Origin: an uncultured Clostridia bacterium
Lineage (GTDB): Bacteria > Bacillota > Clostridia > Oscillospirales > Ruminococcaceae
Assembly: GCA_947628385.1 (NCBI GenBank)
Contig: CANQZS010000023.1
Span: 1 to 13,126, forward strand
DNA: 13,126 bases
Direction of reading: 5' to 3'
Below are positions 6,977 through 12,838 of the stretch, in pieces. The notes under the pieces were generated by a model. The model made no database searches, was not told the origin of the DNA, and was given only the letters and a program-made list of their open reading frames with translations. The first letter of the stretch is position 1. The number at the start of each line of letters is the position of its first letter. Both the position numbers and the translations under genes were made by a program.

Positions 6977-7921
6977 TAAGAGTCCTGTTGTTTCATCAAT
7001 TCCCATCATGATGTTCATGCACTGAACAGCCGCACCGCTTGCACCCTTGCCAAGATTGTCAAGACGCGAACAAAGCAGAACATGATCCTCATTGCCGAAA
7101 ACAAATATCTGCATAAGGTTTGTGTCGTGAAGAGTATTTGCCGCAAGGAAACCGTCCTCAAGAACTCCCTCGCCGCCGAATGGCATTACTTTCACAAAAT
7201 TCTGTCCCTCATAATGCGCCGCCATGACCTCCCAGACGTGCTGCGCAGAGGTCTTTTTAGCCATTGCACGAAGATGAAGAGGTATGGTAACTACCATTCC
7301 GTTATAATAATCATCAACTATGGGGTTGAATATGGGCGGATATGAAAGCCCTGAAACAGCCATCATTTCCTTGATGTGCTTGTGATGCTTCCCCATGGAA
7401 TACTGTCTTGGGGAATTGTATTCAAAGGGCTTGTTTTCGCCCTCATAAACGGCTATGGTTTTCTTTCCCGCTCCGCTGTATCCGGATACGGCATGACACA
7501 CTATAGGGTGATACGGAGCAATAAGCCCCTCCTTGACAACAGGATAAAGCGCCGCATTGAATCCGCTTGCATAACAGCCGGGAACGGCAACTCTTTTTGA
7601 AGCGGCAATTTTTGCCCTGTGCTCAGCGGAAAGCTCCGGCAGCCCGTATGCCCACGCAGGATTAGTCCTGTGCGCCGTAGAAGCGTCAATAACTCTTGTG
7701 TTCTTATTTTCCACAAGCGATACCGATTCCACTGCGGCAGCGTCCGGCAGACAAAGGAACGTAAAATCCGATTCGTTTATCAGCCTTTTCCTTTCGGAAA
7801 CGCTCTTTCTAAGATCCTCGTCTATTTTGAGAAGCTCCACATCTTTTCTGTCCTTAAACCTTTCAACTATCCTAAGACCCGTAGTCCCTTCCTGACCATC
7901 AATGAAAACCTTATAAGCCAT
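6974..7921 (-). CDS. argC: N-acetyl-gamma-glutamyl-phosphate reductase, short (type 2) form
   Basis: The 315-residue protein begins MAYKVFIDGQEGTTGLRI, a Rossmann NADPH-binding start. The catalytic cysteine is C116 in AVPGCYASG. It reduces N-acetylglutamyl phosphate to the semialdehyde, the third step of the pathway. The length and the DGQEGTTGLRI start match the shorter, less common ArgC form rather than the roughly 345-residue E. coli type. The start is the ATG at 7921, with GAAAGGA 9 bases upstream; a TTG at 7939 would lie within that site and is unlikely. It heads the argC-J-B-D-F unit behind a long AT-rich leader with a promoter-like sequence. The stop codon is inside a heptamer repeat. 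Confidence 0.94.
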   Translation of the reverse strand: MAYKVFIDGQEGTTGLRIVERFKDRKDVELLKIDEDLRKSVSERKRLINESDFTFLCLPDAAAVESVSLVENKNTRVIDASTAHRTNPAWAYGLPELSAEHRAKIAASKRVAVPGCYASGFNAALYPVVKEGLIAPYHPIVCHAVSGYSGAGKKTIAVYEGENKPFEYNSPRQYSMGKHHKHIKEMMAVSGLSYPPIFNPIVDDYYNGMVVTIPLHLRAMAKKTSAQHVWEVMAAHYEGQNFVKVMPFGGEGVLEDGFLAANTLHDTNLMQIFVFGNEDHVLLCSRLDNLGKGASGAAVQCMNIMMGIDETTGLL

Positions 7922-7988
7922 CTCAACAGATCCTTTCAAAATCTTTACAAATAAATTTACTCTTTTTCAAAAATTGTATTAAATATAC

Positions 7989-8080
7989 ATTATATAAGAA
8001 ATTTGTGAATTTTAATTATATATTTAATGTATTTTTAATAAATTTATGCAATTATACAGAAAATTTATGTATATATTCAA
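7989..8080 (-). promoter_or_regulatory. Promoter region of argC unit with candidate ArgR site
   Basis: In the argC direction TTGAAT (8080-8075) is followed after 18 bases by TATAAT (8056-8051), a plausible sigma-A promoter that overlaps the argH stop. A second TATAAT lies at 7994-7989 without a good -35. The first -10 is inside TGTATAATTGCATA (8058-8045), whose first ten bases are identical to the -10 region of argG. AT-rich imperfect palindromes over promoters are typical of ArgR operators, but the match to the 18-bp consensus spacing is poor. The promoter is moderately supported and the repressor site is inference. Confidence 0.5.
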
Positions 8081-9471
8081 TTTTTAATGAATATTTCTGC
8101 AAGCTCACTGCGGATATAGTCTATCTGTGCCTTTACCGACTCCGGCGCAGGACCTCCGGGGACCTTTCGCATATTGACGCAGGTCTCCAGATTTATAGCT
8201 TCATAAACGTCCTCGTCAAATGTGGGACATACAGCCTTGTATTCCTCAATGGGAAGCTCTTCAAGAGTCGTTCCCTTTTCAATGCACATCGCAACAAGAG
8301 AGCCTGTGATCTTGTATGCATCGCGGAACGCCATTCCCTTTTTGACAAGATAATCCGCGCAGTCTGTAGCGTTTATAAATCCCTTAGCCGCCGCTGCACG
8401 CATATTGCCGCGGTTTATCTTCATAGTCTCCAGCATCGGCGTGAATGTTGAAATGCAGAGCTTTACCGTATCTATAGCGTCAAATATTGCCTGCTTATCC
8501 TCCTGCATATCCTTGTCATAAGCAAGAGAAAGCCCTTTCATCATCACTAACAGGGTATTCAGATCCCCGTAGACCCGTCCGGTCTTTCCCCTGATAAGCT
8601 CGGTAATGTCAGGATTCTTTTTCTGCGGCATTATTGACGAGCCTGTGGAATAAGCGTCGTCCAGCTCTATGAATCTGAATTCCCACGAGCACCACATAAC
8701 GATCTCCTCGGAAAATCTCGACAGGTGCATCATCAGTATAGAAAGCGCCGAGCATAATTCTATGCAGAAATCCCTGTCCGAAACTCCGTCAAGACTGTTC
8801 TGCGTAATATCCTCGAATCCGAGCATCGCCGATACCTGCCTGCGGTCTATGGGATATGTTGTAGCCGCCAGCGCACCGCTTCCGAGAGGCATATAGTTCA
8901 TTCTCTTGTAGGAATCCGCTATCCTGCCTATATCCCTCAGCAGCATATTTGCATAAGCCATCATATGATGCGCAAGGGTTATCGGCTGCGCTCTCTGCAA
9001 ATGCGTGTAGCCGGGCATTACCGTATCAAGATTATTCTCCGCTATCGAGCATATCGTTTCCATAAGCTTCATTATAAGGGGAATTATCTCTATCACTTCA
9101 TCTTTAAGGTACATTCTTATATCAAGAGCCACCTGATCGTTCCTGCTGCGGGCGGTATGGAGACGCTTTCCCGTTTCTCCGAGACGTTCGGTAAGCACCT
9201 GCTCAACGAACATATGAATGTCCTCCGCGTTAGGATCGAAAAGCAGCTTCCCGCTGTCAAGATCACTGAGTATCTCGTTCAATCCGGCAATTATCTTTTC
9301 GCTTTCGGATCTGTCTATTATGCCCGTATCTCCGAGCATGGCGGCATGAGCGATAGATCCGCGTATATCCTGCCTGTACATTCTTGCGTCAAACGAGATC
9401 GACGAGTTAAAATCGTTTACCCTTTTGTCAAGCTCCTTGCTGAATCGTCCTGCCCACATTTTATCAGCCAT
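8077..9471 (-). CDS. argH: Argininosuccinate lyase
   Basis: The 464-residue protein is a full-length lyase of the fumarase/aspartase superfamily. It shows TARSRNDQV at 106-114, THLQRAQP at 156-163 and the signature loop GSSIMPQKKNPD at 277-288 that carries the catalytic serine. It splits argininosuccinate into arginine and fumarate, the last step of the pathway. The ATG at 9471 is preceded by AGGAGGAA, which lies inside the last codons of the upstream lipoprotein gene, whose stop is two bases before this ATG. The two genes are thus almost certainly cotranscribed and translationally coupled. The argC promoter appears to start inside its last bases. Confidence 0.96.
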   Translation of the reverse strand: MADKMWAGRFSKELDKRVNDFNSSISFDARMYRQDIRGSIAHAAMLGDTGIIDRSESEKIIAGLNEILSDLDSGKLLFDPNAEDIHMFVEQVLTERLGETGKRLHTARSRNDQVALDIRMYLKDEVIEIIPLIMKLMETICSIAENNLDTVMPGYTHLQRAQPITLAHHMMAYANMLLRDIGRIADSYKRMNYMPLGSGALAATTYPIDRRQVSAMLGFEDITQNSLDGVSDRDFCIELCSALSILMMHLSRFSEEIVMWCSWEFRFIELDDAYSTGSSIMPQKKNPDITELIRGKTGRVYGDLNTLLVMMKGLSLAYDKDMQEDKQAIFDAIDTVKLCISTFTPMLETMKINRGNMRAAAAKGFINATDCADYLVKKGMAFRDAYKITGSLVAMCIEKGTTLEELPIEEYKAVCPTFDEDVYEAINLETCVNMRKVPGGPAPESVKAQIDYIRSELAEIFIKN

Positions 9472-9473
9472 AT

Positions 9474-10016
9474 TTATTCCTCCTGAGAATCATCTGTATT
9501 TCTTCCGGTATCCTCCGCCGTAGCCTCGGACGAGGACTCTGTCTGCTGATCTGACTGCTCTTCCTCAACACGTTCAGGGATACCGAACAGTCTCGCGCCC
9601 TCCTCGGACAATCTTTCATAGGTATCGGTCTTTGATTCCGTTATCCAGTACAGCCTGCTTGCGTCTTCATTAAATGAGATCCCCGCATATGTGGGAACTC
9701 CGTCCACATCTACCCTGAAATTTTTCTTTTCCAGCGTATAGCTTATCGGATCGTAGGTCATAACATATCCGTCGTTCACATAGCATTGATGCATATAATA
9801 ACGGAAGTCGTCCGTGAATTCCACTACCACCAGCATGATCGGCAGACCGTTTTCATCGTACGTATTGCAGCCGACGCTTTCGTCCGCTATCCAGAAGCCC
9901 TCAAGCTTTTTCTGGACCTCAAGATCCTCCTCGTCCATAACATATCCCGAGCACGCGGAAAGCATTGCCGCAGCTATGCAGATAATGACAGCCGTTATTT
10001 TTTTAAGAATTTTCAT
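9474..10016 (-). CDS. Small lipoprotein of unknown function
   Basis: The 180-residue product has a lipoprotein signal peptide: KILKK, a hydrophobic stretch, then the lipobox LSAC with C22 as the lipidated residue. The mature part holds a small beta-rich region (about 35-140; GFWIADES..., VVVEFTDDFRYYMHQCYV, ADESKT-like turns) that may be a lipocalin-like or DUF4923-like fold, but no family is recognised with confidence. The last 35 residues are rich in Glu, Ser, Thr, Asp and Gln and are probably disordered. GAAAGGA lies before the ATG. It should be anchored on the outer face of the membrane. It lies between argG and argH and supplies the argH ribosome binding site, so it is locked into arginine expression; a role in arginine metabolism is not evident. 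Confidence 0.75.
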   Translation of the reverse strand: MKILKKITAVIICIAAAMLSACSGYVMDEEDLEVQKKLEGFWIADESVGCNTYDENGLPIMLVVVEFTDDFRYYMHQCYVNDGYVMTYDPISYTLEKKNFRVDVDGVPTYAGISFNEDASRLYWITESKTDTYERLSEEGARLFGIPERVEEEQSDQQTESSSEATAEDTGRNTDDSQEE

Positions 10017-10062
10017 AATTGTGTTCCTTTCGATAAAAGCTTGCTCATGTTATTATTTTCAG

Positions 10063-10147
10063 AAATATTTTTAAGAATATTCTCCGCAGCTCAGATAAGC
10101 CCCAGCATTTCCGAGCCTGACGGAGCGAAAAATATTTTTAAGAATAT
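10063..10147. repeat. Paired 18-bp near-palindromic repeats
   Basis: AAATATTTTTAAGAATAT occurs exactly twice, at 10063-10080 and 10130-10147, with 49 bases between. Each copy is nearly self-complementary, so the copies can also pair with each other: 16 bases pair throughout if G-U pairs on the plus strand are allowed. Just inside, CTCCG and CGGAG could extend the stem. The element sits upstream of the lipoprotein gene. It could be a pair of operator sites or a hairpin; no regulator is recognised. Confidence 0.5.
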
Positions 10148-10181
10148 CTCTCCCTGCCCATACCGGCACATGAACGAATAA

Positions 10182-10260
10182 ACGGGACGCAGCGCGAGCC
10201 GACCGTAAAGCGGCTCCGCGCCCATTCACCTCATATCCTAACGGTGAATTTTCGCCCCGT
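10182..10260 (-). other. Potential three-way-junction RNA structure behind argG
   Basis: Starting 16 bases after the argG stop, the transcript could fold as three stems. The closing stem is ACGGGGCG with CGTCCCGT (8 pairs, one G-U). One arm is ATTCACC with GGTGAAT and a 12-base loop. The other arm is GCGCGGAGCCG with CGGCTCGCGC, 10 pairs with one bulged G. The linkers are AAA, GG and TG. The single G-U pair would be an A-C mismatch on the other strand, which favours the minus-strand transcript. There is no T-tract behind it, so it is not a normal terminator. I do not recognise it as a known riboswitch or ribozyme. Confidence 0.45.
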
Positions 10261-10276
10261 GATCTCTCAATAAAAA

Positions 10277-11515
10277 TTACTTGTTGTTCCTCTTTGCGTC
10301 CAGCATAGCCTTTACCTTGATCGGAAGTCCGAACAGATTTATAAAGCCTGCGGAATCCGCCTGATCGTAAACGTGATCCTCGTCGAATGTAGCTACCTCT
10401 TCGCTGTAAAGAGTATATGGAGACGTTACGCCTGCATTGATGATATTGCCCTTATAGAGCTTGAGCTTAACATCTCCGGTAACTGTCTCCTGAGTCTTAT
10501 CAACGAAAGCGGAGAGCGCCTCGCGGAGAGGAGTGTACCACTGACCGTTGTAAACGATGTCCGCAAAATCTATAGCGAGCTTCTGCTTCATGCGCTGAGT
10601 AGCCTTGTCAAGAGTGATAGTCTCGAGGACTTCGTGAGCAGCATAGAGGATAGTTCCGCCGGGAGTTTCGTAAACGCCTCTTGACTTCATGCCTACAAGA
10701 CGGTTCTCAACAATATCCGCAAGACCTATTCCGTTTGCGCCGCCAAGCTCGTTGAGCTTCATAACGAGAGAAACGCTGTCCATTGTCTTGCCGTCTATTG
10801 CAGTAGGTATACCCTTTTCAAAATGGATAGTAACATAAGTTGGCTTGTCCGGAGCCTGTACCGGAGAAACGCCGAGCTCAAGGAAACCGGGCTTTTCATA
10901 CTGAGGCTCGTTGGCGGGGTCTTCAAGATCAAGACCCTCATGTGAAAGGTGCCAAAGGTTCTTATCCTTGGAATAATTTGTTTCTCTGTTTATTTTAAGA
11001 GGGATATTGTGAGCCTCCGCGTAATCTATTTCCTGATCTCTTGATTTAAGATCCCAGATCCTCCACGGAGCGATTATTTCCATTTCCGGAGCAAACGCCT
11101 TGATAGTCAGCTCGAATCTTACCTGATCGTTGCCCTTTCCTGTGCAGCCGTGGCAGATAGCGTCCGCGCCCTCTTTCTTGGCGATCTCCACGATCCTTTT
11201 GGCGATTATCGGACGCGCAAAGGACGTTCCGAGGAGGTACCTGTTCTCATAAACAGCCTGAGCCTTTACCGTCGGGAAGATGAATTCCTCAACGAATTCC
11301 TTTTTAAGATCCTCGATATAGAGCTTGGAAGCGCCTGTTTTGATAGCTTTTTCCTCCAGACCGTCAAGCTCGGTGCCCTGACCTACGTCTCCGGAAACGG
11401 CGATGACTTCGCAGTTGTTATAATTTTCCTTAAGCCATGGGATAATGATGGACGTATCCAGTCCTCCGGAATAAGCCAGAACTACCTTTTTGATGTCTTT
11501 TTTTGCCTTTGCCAT
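10277..11515 (-). CDS. argG: Argininosuccinate synthase
   Basis: The 412-residue protein has the ATP-pyrophosphatase loop SGGLDTS at 16-22 in VVLAYSGGLDTSI, followed by a full-length synthase with GCTGKGNDQVRFE and ETPGGTILYAAHE, both typical. It joins citrulline and aspartate using ATP to form argininosuccinate in the cytoplasm. The start is the ATG at 11515 with GGAGGAA 6 bases upstream; an ATG at 11530 overlaps that site and is unlikely. A near-consensus promoter lies 58-85 bases upstream, so argG heads its own unit. A 260-base gap with structured elements separates it from the lipoprotein and argH, so read-through is possible but not certain. Confidence 0.97.
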   Translation of the reverse strand: MAKAKKDIKKVVLAYSGGLDTSIIIPWLKENYNNCEVIAVSGDVGQGTELDGLEEKAIKTGASKLYIEDLKKEFVEEFIFPTVKAQAVYENRYLLGTSFARPIIAKRIVEIAKKEGADAICHGCTGKGNDQVRFELTIKAFAPEMEIIAPWRIWDLKSRDQEIDYAEAHNIPLKINRETNYSKDKNLWHLSHEGLDLEDPANEPQYEKPGFLELGVSPVQAPDKPTYVTIHFEKGIPTAIDGKTMDSVSLVMKLNELGGANGIGLADIVENRLVGMKSRGVYETPGGTILYAAHEVLETITLDKATQRMKQKLAIDFADIVYNGQWYTPLREALSAFVDKTQETVTGDVKLKLYKGNIINAGVTSPYTLYSEEVATFDEDHVYDQADSAGFINLFGLPIKVKAMLDAKRNNK

Positions 11516-11570
11516 TATAAATTCCTCCATAAAAATATATTAAAAATTGTTTTATCGGACATTATAGAAT

Positions 11571-11600
11571 CAATTATACACTATTTTCCGTATTTGTCAA
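11571..11600 (-). promoter_or_regulatory. argG promoter with candidate ArgR half-site
   Basis: TTGACA (11600-11595), 16 bases, then TATAAT (11578-11573) is a consensus sigma-A promoter pointing at argG, with about 57 bases from the -10 to the start codon. A second TATAAT lies at 11566-11561. The -10 sits in TGTATAATTG (11580-11571), the same ten bases found at the -10 before argC. Shared sequence over two arginine promoters suggests common repression, probably by ArgR; this part is inference. Confidence 0.75.
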
Positions 11601-11609
11601 GCGCTTTTT

Positions 11610-11640
11610 GCATATTTTTATTAACATTTTGAAAATATGC
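11610..11640. promoter_or_regulatory. AT-rich inverted repeat upstream of the argG -35
   Basis: GCATATTTT (11610-11618) and AAAATATGC (11632-11640) are perfect nine-base inverted arms with 13 bases between, located 10 bases upstream of the argG -35 box. The position suits a regulator site or an upstream AT element for RNA polymerase. AT-richness raises the chance of coincidence. Confidence 0.4.
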
Positions 11641-11654
11641 GAAATATTATGTAT

Positions 11655-11690
11655 AAAAACGGCAATATTCATTTTAAAATGAATATTGCC
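11655..11690 (-). terminator. Terminator behind the downstream toxin/immunity cassette
   Basis: A perfect 30-bp palindrome at 11661-11690 (arm GGCAATATTCATTTT and its complement) is followed, in the minus direction, by GTTTTTAT. It lies 28 bases after the stop of the immunity-like gene at 11719. The stem is long and AT-rich but the T-tract follows directly, as in intrinsic terminators. It would insulate argG from the toxin locus. Confidence 0.7.
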
Positions 11691-11714
11691 ATAAAACAGA
11701 CATCTTATATAATA

Positions 11715-11751
11715 AATGTCACGCCAGATACTGACGGGTATATTCGGTTTG
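11715..11751. repeat. 37-bp repeat at the immunity gene 3' end, copy 1
   Basis: This segment matches 12568-12604 with one difference in 37 bases. It covers the last codons (FEQTEYTRQYLA end) and the stop of the immunity-like gene plus four bases beyond, after which the two copies diverge. The identity is much higher than in the rest of these genes, so it marks a recombination endpoint or gene conversion tract. Confidence 0.85.
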
Positions 11752-11979
11752 CTCGAATATTAATCCGCTTTGTGTTTTTCGTATCATAAGCACCAATGGA
11801 AGCGGAGTTTCGTCAAGTAACCCCAATCCCTTTGTTTGATCTTTGTCATAATATTGCAATCCTAAAGTATCTTTATTCCAACATTTAGAAAGCTTTTTAG
11901 CTTTTTCAAAATTTAAGCCGTTATCAACGCAATATTTTTCAATTTGTTCCGACCATTCTTCAAATCTTGGACACATCAT
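11719..11979 (-). CDS. Putative immunity protein, cassette A
   Basis: The 86-residue protein has no recognised family. It is acidic-to-neutral and mixed helical then beta, with YC.DNGL.F.K.KK near the N-terminus, GLLDETP.P.VL.I in the middle and FEQTEYTRQYLA at the end. It is a paralogue of the protein at 12572-12826. Its ATG overlaps the stop of the toxin-like gene (ATGA), with GGAGG 7 bases before it. A small gene coupled directly behind a putative toxin tip is the usual place of a cognate immunity gene, and the repeat of this arrangement in the next cassette supports that. The role is inferred from position only. Confidence 0.6.
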   Translation of the reverse strand: MMCPRFEEWSEQIEKYCVDNGLNFEKAKKLSKCWNKDTLGLQYYDKDQTKGLGLLDETPLPLVLMIRKTQSGLIFEQTEYTRQYLA

Positions 11980-12512
11980 AATTGATCCTCCTTTACAAAA
12001 GTAAGATAATTTCCTTTTGAATTGTAGACTACACTCGTTTCTTGATCAAATACTGCTAAAATATCCTTATCACCCTTAGATGGCATAAGACAATTGTCAT
12101 CGACCCCCGGGTGAGTATGCCCGCTCCACTTGTAACCCTTTTCGGACAAGGCTTTTGCCTCATCAATATTGATATTGACTTTCTTACTGTTTCCTCGGAT
12201 AATAAGTCTTTCCTCGCCTTTAGTAAACATTGCAAATTCATCGCCTGTTTTTGCTGTCAATGCGGAAAGATCTGACATATTTACCGATTTTTTCGGAACA
12301 GTCACACGGCTGTCAAACTCTGGCAGATCATCGAGCAATTTTTGCTGTCTGTTGTTCAATGGCATATCAAAAGTCATTATGGCATTGGGATTCCCTTTGC
12401 CGGTATGCTGCTGTTCGATAGGCTGTTCTATTGCCGAAATACTCACGTCACCACTTCCTATTTTTATTATACCACCATTTCCGGATTTGTCAACAGCTAT
12501 CGAAAAGTTCAT
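11976..12512 (-). CDS. JAMM/JAB-like toxin-tip cassette A, probably without its own N-terminal delivery part
   Basis: The 178-residue product has a linker-like first half (SAIEQPIEQQHTGKGNPNAI, then NRQQKLLDDLPEFDSRVTV) and a C-terminal domain from about 90. That domain has GHTHPG at 131-136 and SKGD at 145-148, forming H132-x-H134-P...S145-x2-D148, the zinc-ligand pattern of JAMM/JAB metalloproteases; an upstream Glu (E92 or E101) could be the acidic residue. JAB-like domains are known as tips of polymorphic toxins. Similar linker sequences occur, as I recall, on clostridial phage head (MuF-type) proteins, which I cannot check. No signal or secretion domain is present. The ATG lies 10 bases behind a terminator with no clear ribosome binding site, so this may be a silent tip cassette. 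Confidence 0.65.
   Translation of the reverse strand: MNFSIAVDKSGNGGIIKIGSGDVSISAIEQPIEQQHTGKGNPNAIMTFDMPLNNRQQKLLDDLPEFDSRVTVPKKSVNMSDLSALTAKTGDEFAMFTKGEERLIIRGNSKKVNINIDEAKALSEKGYKWSGHTHPGVDDNCLMPSKGDKDILAVFDQETSVVYNSKGNYLTFVKEDQL
12106..12269. repeat. 164-bp toxin-tip repeat, copy A
   Basis: This block matches 12963-13126 with three differences (98% identity). All three are third-codon changes (GGT/GGC, GGA/GGG, AGT/AGC), so the encoded segment from LSALTAKTGDEF to HTHPG is identical. Identity stops abruptly at the CCCGGG that encodes Pro-Gly of HTHPG. The right end is set by the window edge, so the repeat may continue. Confidence 0.95.
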
Positions 12513-12522
12513 ATGCCATAAT

Positions 12523-12550
12523 AAAAAGCACCCTTTTCAGAGTGCTTTTT
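12523..12550 (-). terminator. Intrinsic terminator behind cassette B
   Basis: In the minus direction AGCACTCT pairs with AGGGTGCT around a GAAA tetraloop, an 8-bp stem with one G-U pair, flanked by A5 before and T5 (then ATT) after. It starts about 20 bases after the stop of the immunity-like gene at 12572. This is a textbook rho-independent terminator. The next gene begins only 10 bases further on. Confidence 0.88.
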
Positions 12551-12567
12551 AAAACATTCAATTTTTT

Positions 12568-12604
12568 AATGTCACGCCAGATACTGACGGGTATACTCGG
12601 TTTG
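12568..12604. repeat. 37-bp repeat at the immunity gene 3' end, copy 2
   Basis: This is the partner of 11715-11751, with one difference in 37 bases. The offset between the two copies is 853 bp, close to the 857-bp offset of the toxin-tip repeat, as expected for a tandem duplication of a whole cassette. Confidence 0.85.
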
Positions 12605-12826
12605 TTCAAACTTAATATCATTTCCTATACGGCTGATCTTCAGTACGACCGGCGCCGGAGTTTCATCAAGAAGTCCCATTTTACCCTTTTCCGGATCATG
12701 ATACTGGAATATTATATCGTCTGCTCCACAGCCTTTTATCATTTTTTTTATTTTTGAAAAATCAAGACCGTTATTATCACAATAAGTTTTTATCTTATCA
12801 GCATATTTTGAGTATTCCATACACAT
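12572..12826 (-). CDS. Putative immunity protein, cassette B
   Basis: The 84-residue protein aligns along its length with the protein at 11719-11979: YC.NNGLDF.K.KK, FQYHDPEKGKMGLLDETPAPVVL and an identical last twelve residues FEQTEYTRQYLA. No known family is recognised. The chosen start is the ATG at 12826 with AAGGAG 8 bases upstream; a GTG nine bases earlier lies at that site and is unlikely. It begins 12 bases after the stop of the toxin-like gene and is followed by a good terminator, so toxin and immunity form the end of one transcript. The role is inferred from position and from the repeated cassette structure. Confidence 0.6.
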   Translation of the reverse strand: MCMEYSKYADKIKTYCDNNGLDFSKIKKMIKGCGADDIIFQYHDPEKGKMGLLDETPAPVVLKISRIGNDIKFEQTEYTRQYLA

Positions 12827-12838
12827 AGTGATCACTCC

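Noticed and set aside
10182..10260. Hammerhead ribozyme or purine riboswitch
   Set aside because: The three-way shape is similar, but the linkers (AAA, GG, TG) lack the CUGAUGA and GAAA core of hammerheads and the conserved junction of purine riboswitches.
10017..10276. A hidden small gene in the argG-lipoprotein gap
   Set aside because: No frame with a start, ribosome binding site and reasonable length was seen on either strand; the gap is accounted for by the three-stem structure and the 18-bp repeats.
11661..11690. Perfect 30-bp palindrome as an ArgR operator for argG
   Set aside because: The TGAAT/ATTCA halves are in the reverse arrangement to an ARG box, the site is 60 bases upstream of the -35, and a T-tract follows it directly behind the immunity-like gene, so a terminator explains it better.
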